Source: a virus. Taken from it: a stretch of DNA of 44,154 nucleotides. The notes below the pieces were generated by a model. It worked only from the letters and a program-made list of their open reading frames with translations. It made no database searches and was not told the DNA's origin. Positions 26,974 through 35,884 of the stretch are shown piece after piece. Made by a program: the position numbers and the translations under genes. The stretch covers positions 1 to 44,154 of IMG/VR virus record IMGVR_UViG_3300007735_000738; one strand, given 5' to 3'. Position 1 is the stretch's first letter. The number at the start of each line of letters is the position of its first letter.

Positions 26974-29127
26974 TTATTTTTTCTTGATAAAGGTTTCTTC
27001 GACTGCAATTACATACCAAGTTTTACCATGGTGGGATACATGACGCAAGACCCTACTTGATGGACGGTTTGAGAGCATGCGCAGTTCGCGGCCAAGTCTG
27101 ACGGGTGTGTACCGCGACAGCAACGGCTTGAGCATGCCCTCGTCGATCCCCATGACGCTGGAGAACAGGTCGGTTGCGGTGCCCTTCCACTCCTTCTTGG
27201 CCTTATCGTCCCGGCGCATGCTGCTGGCCCACCGATCTAGGATCTCCTCAAGCTTGGTAGCTGCGGAGTCCTCGTTCGCTGATTCGATCATCCTTGGGTG
27301 GTGGTAGGGACGAACCCCGAACCTTGGATTCTCTGACCACAGGACGTGGGCTTGCGGTGAATAATCGAGCAACCACCGCAAGAAGTGCGGCAATTCCCGC
27401 TTGATGATCTCCTCGTTCTCTTTGTTGGAGGAAAACTTGTGCTGGTACGGTTGGAACTGAAACAACATTATCTTATCGAGGATGTTGTTGTCCAAGGTCG
27501 GCAGCACCGACAACGAGTGCGCGTCAGTGTTCAGAGTCAGACACATGCATCCAGTCCACGGCAACTCTGTAGCATCCTTGAACTTCGGATGGTAGATCAC
27601 CGTGGGGTTGGCCACGTGCGACTTCAGTGACTCCGAGAACTGGCGGTGCTTGTCGGGGTCGATCGCTGACTGCGGATCGTCCACCACCCAGTGCGGGTGT
27701 TCGGCCACCGTCTTGTTGAAGCTGGTCTTACCCTGCAGATATGGTGCTGCGTCAGCCCATCCGCCGAGGCTGTCACCCATTATCTTGCGGTTAAACAGTG
27801 TTTTACCCTGTCCCGCGTCACCAGCGATAACGATCAACTGGCTTTGGACTGGCTCAAATTCTAGGGCAGCTTTGTACTTCCGCTTCCAGTAGGCCAGCCA
27901 ATACGGGAGTTGCTCATCCCCGAAACACGTCCAGATCCATTCGCGAATCCACTTCCAGTTTGCCTCGTCGCCGTTTTCTGCGGGAGCGATGGCCGTCCGG
28001 TAGTTGATATTGAGGATCCTTGTGTTGCCGATGTCAACGATCTCGCGCTTGTCGAACAGGATAGGCGCGGCTGCGTCCACCCTCCGCTGGGTTTCGATCG
28101 CGTGAAGTACTCGATCCATCTGGGACGCGCCCTTCTTGGATTCGGTCTTGATCCCATGAACCCTGAGACTTCGGGCCACGTTCTCCACTTTCGCATCGTA
28201 CCAGCGATTGTGTCCGTTTTTAAACCAGTAGGCCTTGCCATCGTAAAAGTACTCCATGACGGCTTTGCCGATAACCTCTTGCCTGTACTGGTCTACGAAC
28301 TGTTTCCCAAGTAGGTCTCCCCACGTGAGGAACGACTTTCCTGCGCGATCCGTGTAGCAGATGATCCCAGCTTCGGCCACCTGACATCCGATGCGGGTAA
28401 TGCCGTCATTGAGCCAGAATGTCGGGCCACGGGCACCCACCACAAAGTCCCCCGGCCACGCTCCGGGCCAACGTGCCTCGACTTCGGCGGCGATCTTTTC
28501 GATCGGGATCTCAAGGTCGCTTCCCGCGACTTTATTCCAGTCCACCTTGCTGCTGGCCTTGACGATGAGATCCCCCATCACGTTGTCCGACACGCTGGGG
28601 TTGCCCTGTACGACAACCCATCCGTGGCCGAGTTCGAACAGCTGATTCAGTCGGAACGAGCACTCGTCGATCCCCGGAAGGACGCTGCCGAGTTTAAACT
28701 TCTTGGCTATCTCCTTCATCAGGTGCTTCGCCATGTCCGGACAGTCCACGAGCACCGGAGTGTCGAACTGCCAGACCACACGGGCGTTGCCGCTGAACGT
28801 GCGGCTGATCGCCGCTGGCATCGCGTCCACATCGCAACGCGAGAGGATATCCTGCATATTGAAGTTAGCCCCCAGCTTGGCATCGTAGTCGACAACCATG
28901 CCGTGCAGCCACTTCGCGGGGTTATCCAGCGAGATGCGTTTGTGCGGATTGACGCCTTCTGCTGCCGTGTAGAAGCAGTGGTCGGTTGCCTTATCGCGTA
29001 CCCACTTCTCGTAGTCATCCTTTGTGGCGACATTCGCGGGGTACCCCGATGACGTGGCGTTCCAGATGTCTATCGGCGTCTCCGTGACATCCGATACCGT
29101 GAGATTTTTTGCGTAGAATGTTTTCAT
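26974..29127 (-). CDS. Primase-helicase (D5/P4-type)
   Basis: The 717-residue protein has an N-terminal primase-like region with GMVVDYDAKL (about residues 75-84, a DxD-type catalytic pair) and a C-terminal SF3-like helicase with Walker A AGDAGQGKT (about 437-445), a Walker B-like WVVDDPQ, and an Asn sensor in CLTLNTDAHS. This is the layout of D5/P4-type phage replication proteins that unwind and prime at the origin. The iteron origin lies 2 kb downstream. The gene overlaps the upstream 74-residue gene as ATGA and ends at the pseudoknot terminator. Confidence 0.9.
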   Translation of the reverse strand: MKTFYAKNLTVSDVTETPIDIWNATSSGYPANVATKDDYEKWVRDKATDHCFYTAAEGVNPHKRISLDNPAKWLHGMVVDYDAKLGANFNMQDILSRCDVDAMPAAISRTFSGNARVVWQFDTPVLVDCPDMAKHLMKEIAKKFKLGSVLPGIDECSFRLNQLFELGHGWVVVQGNPSVSDNVMGDLIVKASSKVDWNKVAGSDLEIPIEKIAAEVEARWPGAWPGDFVVGARGPTFWLNDGITRIGCQVAEAGIICYTDRAGKSFLTWGDLLGKQFVDQYRQEVIGKAVMEYFYDGKAYWFKNGHNRWYDAKVENVARSLRVHGIKTESKKGASQMDRVLHAIETQRRVDAAAPILFDKREIVDIGNTRILNINYRTAIAPAENGDEANWKWIREWIWTCFGDEQLPYWLAYWKRKYKAALEFEPVQSQLIVIAGDAGQGKTLFNRKIMGDSLGGWADAAPYLQGKTSFNKTVAEHPHWVVDDPQSAIDPDKHRQFSESLKSHVANPTVIYHPKFKDATELPWTGCMCLTLNTDAHSLSVLPTLDNNILDKIMLFQFQPYQHKFSSNKENEEIIKRELPHFLRWLLDYSPQAHVLWSENPRFGVRPYHHPRMIESANEDSAATKLEEILDRWASSMRRDDKAKKEWKGTATDLFSSVMGIDEGMLKPLLSRYTPVRLGRELRMLSNRPSSRVLRHVSHHGKTWYVIAVEETFIKKK

Positions 29128-29348
29128 TGTGGGTCTCTCACGAAGACTTTTCCGTCGATGTCCATGTGTTCGAGGCGTTTGATCTGTTCACCATCATCTT
29201 GATGCGCCCACATCACCCCATCCCCATCAGTTGCCAGTATTACTATGCTGGGGTAGTGGCTCTCTTCATATTTGCGTCTTTCCGTCCAACCGCTGAGTCT
29301 CTCCAGCACGTCCAACGATTCCTGTGTCATTTGTGTGTTAGTTGACAT
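29124..29348 (-). CDS. Hypothetical protein, 74 residues
   Basis: The protein starts MSTNTQMTQESLDVLERLSG and contains SIVILATDGDGVMWAHQD and DIDGKVFVRDPQ, suggesting a small alpha-beta fold. The start follows a GGA-containing gap from the Nmad1-like gene. It is coupled to the primase-helicase (ATGA overlap), so it probably serves replication. No family recognised. Confidence 0.72.
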   Translation of the reverse strand: MSTNTQMTQESLDVLERLSGWTERRKYEESHYPSIVILATDGDGVMWAHQDDGEQIKRLEHMDIDGKVFVRDPQ

Positions 29349-29354
29349 GTCAGT

Positions 29355-29693
29355 TTATTTCCACTCACCCCTGTGGCACAGGAGCCCGATGATTCCGTAG
29401 TTCGTAACGTCTAGCCACGTATCGGAGACTTTCTCGTGCTCCGGTGACTTGTCGTTCCAGACGAGCGTCTTGAGTCGTTCGATCTTGTCGTTGAGCCTGA
29501 CAATCACGCCCTTCTCACCAAAGGCCGAGATGTTTCCGGGACCGTAGTCTTTGTTTTTGCGGTCGAGGAGGATCGCCGCCTCGCAGAGAGACTTGAAGCA
29601 CTCTAGGCCGAGTTTAGTTTCAATACCAAGCTGGCTGGCCATCTGGTCTAGGTTTGGTTTCTCCGGTTTTTTCGATTTGTTGTAGGTATACAT
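29355..29693 (-). CDS. Nmad1-like (DUF1599) nucleotide-metabolism protein
   Basis: The 112-residue protein contains LDRKNKDYGPGNISAFGEKG (split motif: KDYGPGN and FGEKG), VRLNDKIERLKTL and DTWLDVTNYGIIG. These are the hallmarks of the Nmad1/DUF1599 family, which has a MazG-like all-helical fold and is linked to modified or altered nucleotide metabolism in phages. The acidic D/E and Lys residues in these motifs would bind metal and phosphate. It lies between DNA polymerase and primase genes, fitting a role in dNTP supply. Confidence 0.85.
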   Translation of the reverse strand: MYTYNKSKKPEKPNLDQMASQLGIETKLGLECFKSLCEAAILLDRKNKDYGPGNISAFGEKGVIVRLNDKIERLKTLVWNDKSPEHEKVSDTWLDVTNYGIIGLLCHRGEWK

Positions 29694-29694
29694 A

Positions 29695-29895
29695 TTATTC
29701 GTTGGTTGCGTATGGTGTTTCGTAGTTTATGGCCCACTCCACCGAATCAGGGTCGTAGTCCCTCCATTCGAAGTTGTGGAAATTCTCTGTGTTGTACTCC
29801 ATGTTTCGGACTGCCCACATGATGCGTGCGCCCATGCTTCTGTGGAAATGTACGTGGCAATCTGTTGGAGAAATTGAATCGGCTACCGCGATCAC
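29695..29895 (-). CDS. Hypothetical protein, 66 residues
   Basis: The frame starts at GTG 29895, which overlaps the stop of the polymerase gene (GTGA). The product has CHVHFHRSMGARIMWAV and an acidic aromatic tail (FEWRDYDPDSVEWAINYE). An internal ATG at residue 21 is a possible shorter start. It packs tightly before the Nmad1-like gene. No family recognised. Confidence 0.6.
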   Translation of the reverse strand: MIAVADSISPTDCHVHFHRSMGARIMWAVRNMEYNTENFHNFEWRDYDPDSVEWAINYETPYATNE

Positions 29896-31646
29896 TTCTC
29901 GTACCTCCCAGTGATCTTGGTTTCACACGCCAGCGGCAGATTGCTCGCCCACTCTGGCGGCTTCCGCATGATGGCTTCGATTGTGTTCTTGGCCACGTCA
30001 GCCTCGCTGCTCTTGACGCAGCAGACCACTTCGTCGTGGACGCGCATGATAACAGGAATCCCTGCCTCGCGGATACGTTTGACCGCTGCCATAAAACAGT
30101 CTCTGGCCATCGCCTGAGTTAGGTTTTCAGCCAAAGAACCGCCCCACCACTTCATCCGGACGTATTTCCCGCCACGCACAATCTTCCCGCTCAGGTGTCC
30201 TTCGTTGTTATTTGGCTCCAAATAGGACAATTTCCTCCCGCTCGGTAACTCTATCTCGTACTTCTCGTCATTTCGCGTGACCGACATGCGGAGATTGTTC
30301 TCCAGCTTTTTCCACAGGGCCAGAACTTTCGGATTTTTCCTGCGGTACAGCGCGACCAACTCTCCCGCACGTGTTGGTTCTAGTCCTGTCACTTCGCAAA
30401 ACCGCTTGACCCCCATGCCGTAGCCGAGCCCCAAGTTGAGTTGTTTGACCAAGTGTCGGATTCCGGTCTTATCTTCACGCAGCGACTCCGGTTTATCCCA
30501 GAATCCCCAAGCACGGGCCTGCGCCTCGTATAAATCGGTGCTTTTGGCGATGAAATCCAACATATCTTGGTCACCCGCCAGCCATGAAAGACAACGCGGT
30601 TCGATCTGGGATAGGTCGGAAATGACCAGAGAATAGCCTTCTGGGGCTTGAATTAGGCCTCGAATGTCCACTCCGTAGCTCTCGGCACGTTGGAGATTTT
30701 GCATATTGAGCCCAGCATCCCCTGAGTCCCTGCCCGTGGTAGCTCCGAAGTATTTGAGCCCATAAGCCATCCAACCATCAGGACGTAGACGCTTGCGCAT
30801 TGTCTCTAGCTTCTTCAGCAGGATGTTACACTTGCGATACTGACGCATCGCCGCGACCCACGGGTACTTTTCCCCATGCTCTTTCTCCCAAGCCTCGCAC
30901 TCTGGGCTATCTTCAGCCAGAGAAGCTGGTGGAGTAATGCCAACTTTATGACATTCCTCCGCCAAAGCTATGGCCGAAAGGGTGGGGCGGTCATCTTCTA
31001 CCCACGGAAGTTTGATCCGTGCCTCCCACAGGAGCACCTTGAGGTGTTCGATGCGGTCGTTGATCATCGTCTTGTTGAGCGGAACGCCTTGTAGACACAT
31101 GCGCGTGGTCTCACGGGATAGCCAACGCTCCTGTTCAGACCACTTTTCCCCGTACTCTACCCACAGGCGAAGGCACAATTCGGCGTCTTTGATGGCGTAC
31201 TCCTCGACTTCCCTCTGGAATTCGGAGCCCATGTCTGACCACTTCTTACCCTTCATCTTGTTACGGGTATCTTTGGATACATCAACTTTGAGGAGTTCTG
31301 CCGAGGCATTTTTTAGGTTTCGCGGTGCTCCTAAGAAGGCGGCTAGGTCTGCTGTACACTCCCAGATAGCGGGAAAATGGTGGGGAACCCTGTCAGATTC
31401 GACCAAACTTTCGTATACAGGCTGGTCAAATGACCTATTATGGCTGACCCAACGCCAGTTATTGCCAGATATGGTCGACCAATCAAAATCTTCTGGGCGT
31501 CCGCAGTATTTGACCCCAGTTGTCGTGGCTATCGTCACTAGATAAGCCTCGAATTCGGGGTGGCGGCAGTAATGCCACACGCCCAGTGTTTCGACTCCTA
31601 CTTCTTCGTTGTAGAAAGTCTCAAAGTCTACGGCTGCAGTCTCCAT
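29892..31646 (-). CDS. Family A DNA polymerase with 3'-5' exonuclease domain
   Basis: The 584-residue protein has an exonuclease start VDFETFY (about residues 6-12) and the three polymerase motifs: A ISDLSQIEPR (about 342-351), B RHLVKQLNLGLGYG with the R-K-YG spacing (about 394-407), and C RVHDEVVC (about 533-540). This is a phage family A replicative polymerase of ordinary length. The ATG is preceded by a Shine-Dalgarno-poor leader (TTACACACA) directly after a 12-bp structured RNA element (31664-31773). Confidence 0.95.
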   Translation of the reverse strand: METAAVDFETFYNEEVGVETLGVWHYCRHPEFEAYLVTIATTTGVKYCGRPEDFDWSTISGNNWRWVSHNRSFDQPVYESLVESDRVPHHFPAIWECTADLAAFLGAPRNLKNASAELLKVDVSKDTRNKMKGKKWSDMGSEFQREVEEYAIKDAELCLRLWVEYGEKWSEQERWLSRETTRMCLQGVPLNKTMINDRIEHLKVLLWEARIKLPWVEDDRPTLSAIALAEECHKVGITPPASLAEDSPECEAWEKEHGEKYPWVAAMRQYRKCNILLKKLETMRKRLRPDGWMAYGLKYFGATTGRDSGDAGLNMQNLQRAESYGVDIRGLIQAPEGYSLVISDLSQIEPRCLSWLAGDQDMLDFIAKSTDLYEAQARAWGFWDKPESLREDKTGIRHLVKQLNLGLGYGMGVKRFCEVTGLEPTRAGELVALYRRKNPKVLALWKKLENNLRMSVTRNDEKYEIELPSGRKLSYLEPNNNEGHLSGKIVRGGKYVRMKWWGGSLAENLTQAMARDCFMAAVKRIREAGIPVIMRVHDEVVCCVKSSEADVAKNTIEAIMRKPPEWASNLPLACETKITGRYEK

Positions 31647-31663
31647 TGTGTGTAAGAGAAAGT

Positions 31664-31773
31664 GTCCGGACTCGGCTTTGTTTCACACTGGGGAGACACA
31701 TGAGAAGCGTGAACACGCCTACGATACCCCTGTCTTGCGGGATCTCCCCGCACAGCATGCACCGAGTCCGGAC
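31664..31773 (-). ncRNA. Structured leader RNA before the DNA polymerase gene
   Basis: GTCCGGACTCGG (31664-31675) and CCGAGTCCGGAC (31762-31773) form a perfect 12-bp closing stem over an 86-base interior that can fold into TGCGG/CCGCA and GCGTG/CACGC hairpins, or alternatively pair GGGGAGA with TCTCCCC. It fills the 136-base gap between the gene at 31783 and the polymerase ATG. It could be a terminator with weak U-run, a processing site or a translational control element; no known riboswitch is recognised. Confidence 0.5.
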
Positions 31774-31782
31774 TGTTAGTGA

Positions 31783-32541
31783 TTAGGCATTCGCCATGGA
31801 ATCAAAGAACACGGCAGCATCTTTATCATGCATGCCCATGAATGTCACTTCCGGAATAAACCAAGAACCCTTGGTATTCTTCTGAAGTTCGCTGTTCAGA
31901 TTCCATTCGCCGAGCCAGAGACCATCGCGGAGTTGGCTATAGCCTGCCTTGATGACCTTCTTGCCGACCGAGGTAAACGCAGTCGAAGCAACGGTGTACA
32001 CGGCGTTTGTGTACTGTTTGCCGTTGTGCTCGCGGTAGAAGTGACCCGCGTACTGCTCGGAGATGTTCTCCGGTTTGGCAATGGCCAAGAACAGGTGCGC
32101 GATCTCTTGGAAGTAGTTGGGTTCTCCGTAGCGTAGAGAGCCACCGTTATCGATGACCTCCTGCTGTGTGGTGAACACAAGAGGAGTTGCGGGATCACCG
32201 TACTCCAGCTTCTGCTTGTACTGCTTCACGAGACGCAGGACAGTGATCTTGAGCGGGTCTTTGCCGTTGCTCAACGGGACTTCTTTGTCGAAGACAAACG
32301 ATCCCGGAACCATCCCTGAGTCGACGAGCGGCCCAGTCTTTTGCACGAGGTTGATGCGCGGAAGAACAATGTCCTTCATCGTGATCTCGCCTTCGATGCC
32401 CTTGGCACCTCCTTGGATCACTTTGTTTGTTTGGGGAGCGACAGCAGCCACTTTCGATTCAGTATTAACTGGAACGATTTGAGCTTCGATGACTTCCGAC
32501 TCCGTGACGGGAGTCGCATTTTTGAACGATACAGTTGCCAT
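31783..32541 (-). CDS. Replication-module protein, putative ssDNA-binding protein
   Basis: The 252-residue protein has a polar N-terminal 50 residues, then a beta-rich core (DIVLPRINLVQKTGPLVDSG, LKITVLRLVKQYKQKLEYGD) and an acidic-aromatic end (DKDAAVFFDSMANA). Location between an SNF2-nuclease and DNA polymerase and the general shape fit phage ssDNA-binding or recombination accessory proteins, but no OB-fold motif can be proved by eye. The function is an inference from context. Confidence 0.72.
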   Translation of the reverse strand: MATVSFKNATPVTESEVIEAQIVPVNTESKVAAVAPQTNKVIQGGAKGIEGEITMKDIVLPRINLVQKTGPLVDSGMVPGSFVFDKEVPLSNGKDPLKITVLRLVKQYKQKLEYGDPATPLVFTTQQEVIDNGGSLRYGEPNYFQEIAHLFLAIAKPENISEQYAGHFYREHNGKQYTNAVYTVASTAFTSVGKKVIKAGYSQLRDGLWLGEWNLNSELQKNTKGSWFIPEVTFMGMHDKDAAVFFDSMANA

Positions 32542-32565
32542 ATGGTTTATTTGGTTTCTAATGGT

Positions 32566-35010
32566 TTATTGGTTTTTATTCTTTCTGAGTTGATAGGTGA
32601 CACCTTCATCTTGAAGGACACCCAAGTCCCGCAACTTCCCTTCGAGGGCAGCACGGGATTTCGCCTTTGTGCCGCGAGCGGCTTTCTGGGCGAAAACGTC
32701 TTCCAACTTGGTCACTGAGACCTTGTCGACGGCTGTAAGGAAATCGCGCAACTCCACGCTATCCTTAACCGCTTCGTACGCACCGAGCGCACTGGTGATG
32801 GTTCTTGGTTTGGTCATTTCGACCACCTTGAACCCCGGAAGCTCCACTCCCTGATCCACGGCAACTTCAGTAGCCCGTTTCCGGACACCCGAAGCCCATG
32901 ACTCAATGATTGGAACTAAAGTCAGTAGGTCTGCAATTTTGGCTGGATCGTCTTGATCGGACCCACGCACGGACTCGGGAATTGGCAGACCTTCCGTGTC
33001 GTAACGTTTCGCAATGAGAAGAGCTTTCTCGGCCAGCGCGGTGCAGCGAGCTTGGTTTCCGCAGTAGTCACACACACCTGCTTGCGGATTGAACACACCG
33101 CCCGATTCAGCGCGTTCGATAACCGTAGACACACGCAGCTTGATACTACCCATATCACTACGCTTGTACGTGTGCATTGATACCTCGTCCCGCGCTGGCA
33201 CGAGAAAATACATGGTGATTTCGTTCACGTTCGGGAACTTTTGGAACAGTCCCAGAACGTACGCCTGACCTTGAATGTTGATCTCGGCGTCATCGATTGC
33301 ACCAAATCCTGTTTTGTAGTCGACCGCGTCCGCTACGTCATTGGCGTATACCACGAAGCGATCGCACGTACCAAATGTGCTACGTCCCGCCCCCAAGTCG
33401 ATATCGACTTTCACCTCGCGGTAGTCGCGAACAATCTTCTTTCCCTTGGTAATCTGGGCCACGTAGCCGCTGAGAGATTCGTAGATGGCGCGTTCATCAT
33501 CGTTGGCGCACTTGGACGGATCGTCGAACTCCATCGCTTCGTGAATGCGATCGCCTTTTTCCGAGGCCCAGTTTTTCCCTTCACGGTTGCGCCAGCTTGA
33601 GCAGATCTCCTTGTACTTGAGGCTCGATGGCCCGTGCTCTGCGTGAAGTTTTTCGGCGACTGGTTCCACCGTTTTCGTCTCTTGGTCTTTCATGTGTATG
33701 TCCTTTGTATTTGTATTTGAATCGTCGGTCAATGCTTTTTCATGCAGGTCCGAAATATTTTTTAATTTTGCTCGAACGCTCGTTTCAACTTTCTCCTCGA
33801 CCGTGCCAGCCGCGAAGAGAATCCGCTGAACGCTATCGGTCTTCGCACCCGCTCGGTCTACTCGTCCGATGGTTTGGAGCATGTCTTTAGCGTTGTACGT
33901 GGGAGAAATAAGGGCCGTGCGCGGACGAATCCCCCGTACATCGTGGAGCGAGACTCCCAATCCTCCAGCGGCAATGTTGCATAGGATAACGTGTATTCGG
34001 TCTCCGCAAAAATTTTGTACGGCTTTTTCGCGATCTTCCGCTTTTTGCCCACCTTTGATGACTTCGTAGGGGATTTTGAGCCTTTGGCCGATGGCTTCGA
34101 GCGTAGCGTCGAAGTTGAGGAAGACGGCGACTGAGTTTCCAGCGTGTATTTCGTCTTCGATGATCTCGACCGTTGCCGGGACTTTTGCAAGTTCGACTCC
34201 TTGTCTTGCTCTGAGTTGGGCAACGAGTTTTTGCGCTGCTTTGTTTTTGCTGTCTCCCTTGGCTTTTTGCTCAAGGGCCGTGAGTTCGTGGTCCATTTCG
34301 TCATAAATTTTTTGGATCTGACCCCTGTCTCCAAAATCAAGGGGGTCGGTGATGATACGTGTGCTTTTGAAAAAGTCTTTGAGGTCGGCGCGTGTCATAC
34401 GATCGCCCCGTGCTGGATAAAGTTCTTGGTTGATGCTGTCCAGAGCCCAGCGTTCGTTCTGTTTAAATTCTAGGGCTCCCCATGGGTTCACGTAGCACCC
34501 ACGGGCCTTGGCCCAATTGAAGAAGTTAGAGAGGCTATGGAGGCCCAATACGAAGCCGCTAGCCCTCATCTCGGTCGGGTCTTCGCAGGCCGAGGCCGAG
34601 AGCAGTAGATTCATCCATTTTTTCGCCGAGATCAGCATCTTGGCGTTCTTGCTCCACATCCCTTGGCACCGATGAACCTCGTCCCAGATGATCAACGCAT
34701 CGTCGGGTATCGTGAACATGAAGTTCTTCGCCGCCCAGTGGCCAAATCGCGTACGTCCAGTCCTCAGCTTCTCGTAGTTGATCACGCCAATGACGGATGC
34801 GCCTTGCTCCTTGAGGGTCTTCTCCCACGAAGGGATCACGATCTTCGGGCAGATAACAAAGGCTTTCTTACCAAGGGCCTTTGTAGCCTCGACAGCGCAA
34901 ACAGTCTTACCCGTCCCCGTATCGCTGGAGTCCAGCGCGGCGTTACTACGCAGCAAAGCCGTACAGATTTTATGTACGTGGCTTGCTTGGACTGGATAGA
35001 GGGTCTTCAA
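32566..35010 (-). CDS. SNF2-type helicase fused to a DUF2800 PD-(D/E)XK nuclease
   Basis: Residues 1-430 form an SF2/SNF2 helicase: Walker A DSSDTGTGKT, DEVH-type box IIWDEVHRC, SxAxx LLLSASA and motif VI QTIGRVDRAG. Residues 440-814 resemble DUF2800 phage nucleases of the PD-(D/E)XK class, with AVDYKTG and a Cys cluster CDYCGNQARC. In other phages these are usually two genes. At the junction an in-frame ATG (33693) follows AAAGGA at proper spacing, so a separate 375-residue nuclease could also be made. The long ORF starts at TTG 35010, overlapping the previous stop. Confidence 0.87.
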   Translation of the reverse strand: MKTLYPVQASHVHKICTALLRSNAALDSSDTGTGKTVCAVEATKALGKKAFVICPKIVIPSWEKTLKEQGASVIGVINYEKLRTGRTRFGHWAAKNFMFTIPDDALIIWDEVHRCQGMWSKNAKMLISAKKWMNLLLSASACEDPTEMRASGFVLGLHSLSNFFNWAKARGCYVNPWGALEFKQNERWALDSINQELYPARGDRMTRADLKDFFKSTRIITDPLDFGDRGQIQKIYDEMDHELTALEQKAKGDSKNKAAQKLVAQLRARQGVELAKVPATVEIIEDEIHAGNSVAVFLNFDATLEAIGQRLKIPYEVIKGGQKAEDREKAVQNFCGDRIHVILCNIAAGGLGVSLHDVRGIRPRTALISPTYNAKDMLQTIGRVDRAGAKTDSVQRILFAAGTVEEKVETSVRAKLKNISDLHEKALTDDSNTNTKDIHMKDQETKTVEPVAEKLHAEHGPSSLKYKEICSSWRNREGKNWASEKGDRIHEAMEFDDPSKCANDDERAIYESLSGYVAQITKGKKIVRDYREVKVDIDLGAGRSTFGTCDRFVVYANDVADAVDYKTGFGAIDDAEINIQGQAYVLGLFQKFPNVNEITMYFLVPARDEVSMHTYKRSDMGSIKLRVSTVIERAESGGVFNPQAGVCDYCGNQARCTALAEKALLIAKRYDTEGLPIPESVRGSDQDDPAKIADLLTLVPIIESWASGVRKRATEVAVDQGVELPGFKVVEMTKPRTITSALGAYEAVKDSVELRDFLTAVDKVSVTKLEDVFAQKAARGTKAKSRAALEGKLRDLGVLQDEGVTYQLRKNKNQ
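33691..33706 (-). promoter_or_regulatory. Internal ribosome binding site and start for the nuclease half
   Basis: On the leftward strand AAAGGACATACACATG lies inside the fused gene: AAGGA, 7 bases, ATG, in frame with the rest. The protein linker before it is low complexity (TDDSNTNTKDIH), as expected for former intergenic DNA. The arrangement predicts two products from one gene. Confidence 0.65.
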
Positions 35011-35501
35011 TGTTTCTCTAGGGCGGTTCTTGCGATAAACTTAGACCGCCTCATGTCGCAGTCGGCTAGGCGTTGCAACGCTTCCCGCGCCTCGTCGCGC
35101 TCTTGCTTGTATTTTTCCGCAAGCTCAGTGGCATTGTTGCTCAAATCACGCATCGCAAAGTATTTCTCCCGCGCCTCTAACACGCGTTCCCCTTCGCGGA
35201 TTGCGCGCTTCCGTTCTTCGTCCCATGACTCGATAGCCACAATTTCTCTTTCCACAGCTTCATCGCGCTCTCTCCGCAACCGCTCAATCTCGCCCACAGC
35301 AAAGTCGCGCTCTTTCCGCAACCGCTCAATCTCACCCATGGCAAAGTCGCGTTGGTCTTGCAAGTTGTCGCGCTCGCGCAGGATGGTTTTTACTTCTGCC
35401 GACAGCTTTAGCATGGTTTTATCCACCATTGCTAATGTGTCTGATGCCCATCCAAGATTAGCAGACACTTTGCAAATATTGCCATCTGGTATATCGCTCA
35501 T
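35007..35501 (-). CDS. MSD-type coiled-coil paralogue 4
   Basis: The 164-residue protein starts MSDIPDGNICK, then is nearly all coiled coil, with an internal duplication of RDFAVGEIERLRRE-type units (two 42-base DNA repeats at 35264-35347). It is the most diverged and last member of four adjacent genes that share an MSDxP start and a charged ERERD/ERD coil. It overlaps the next paralogue and the helicase start. Function unknown; coiled coils suggest assembly or scaffolding. Confidence 0.72.
   Translation of the reverse strand: MSDIPDGNICKVSANLGWASDTLAMVDKTMLKLSAEVKTILRERDNLQDQRDFAMGEIERLRKERDFAVGEIERLRRERDEAVEREIVAIESWDEERKRAIREGERVLEAREKYFAMRDLSNNATELAEKYKQERDEAREALQRLADCDMRRSKFIARTALEKH
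35264..35347. repeat. Two 42-bp tandem repeats in a coiled-coil gene
   Basis: Units at 35264-35305 and 35306-35347 share CGCAACCGCTCAATCTC and CAAAGTCGCG and differ at a few bases. They encode two 14-residue coil heptad pairs, so the repeat is a recent in-frame duplication. Confidence 0.8.
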
Positions 35502-35884
35502 TCCGTGACCTCCAGTATTGGCCTGATTTTATCTCCCCATGCGTTTATTGCGTCTGCGGCTTCCTCCGTTGTGACTTCCGATTTTGGGCGCATCGCGGTG
35601 ACATTGATCCAGTCATTGATTTCCCTAAGAATATTGATCGCCTCATCGCGTTCTCGTTCTGCCGTCAAAGCGCGACCCTCCCAATGTTCCATGTAGTCGC
35701 GCACGCTGTCGTTGTGTGCCCCAAGCTCACAGACGCTCATGGTCTTTAGGTGTTCAACTTCCTGCTTTAGGTTGTTCCGTTCGCGTTCCAGTTCGCGGGC
35801 AAAACCCGCAGACACCATTTTGTGTTCGTAATTGCAGACGATTTGCTGCTCCAGCCACAAATCTGTTATCGGTGTGTCGCTCAT
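35498..35884 (-). CDS. MSDTP-type coiled-coil paralogue 3
   Basis: The 128-residue protein begins MSDTPITDLWLEQQ, contains GFARELERERNNLKQE and then AERERDEAINILREI. The FAxxLERERx motif and the MSDTP start are shared with the two upstream genes. The C-terminal 45 residues (TTEEAADAINAWGDKIRP) are helical and also echo the ADAIN string of paralogue 1. It overlaps both neighbours by 4 bases. Confidence 0.76.
   Translation of the reverse strand: MSDTPITDLWLEQQIVCNYEHKMVSAGFARELERERNNLKQEVEHLKTMSVCELGAHNDSVRDYMEHWEGRALTAERERDEAINILREINDWINVTAMRPKSEVTTEEAADAINAWGDKIRPILEVTE

Noticed and set aside
34663-35508. 281-codon rightward open frame over the helicase and coiled-coil genes
   Set aside because: Ser/Arg-rich shadow across two genes with proven overlaps; no ribosome binding site.
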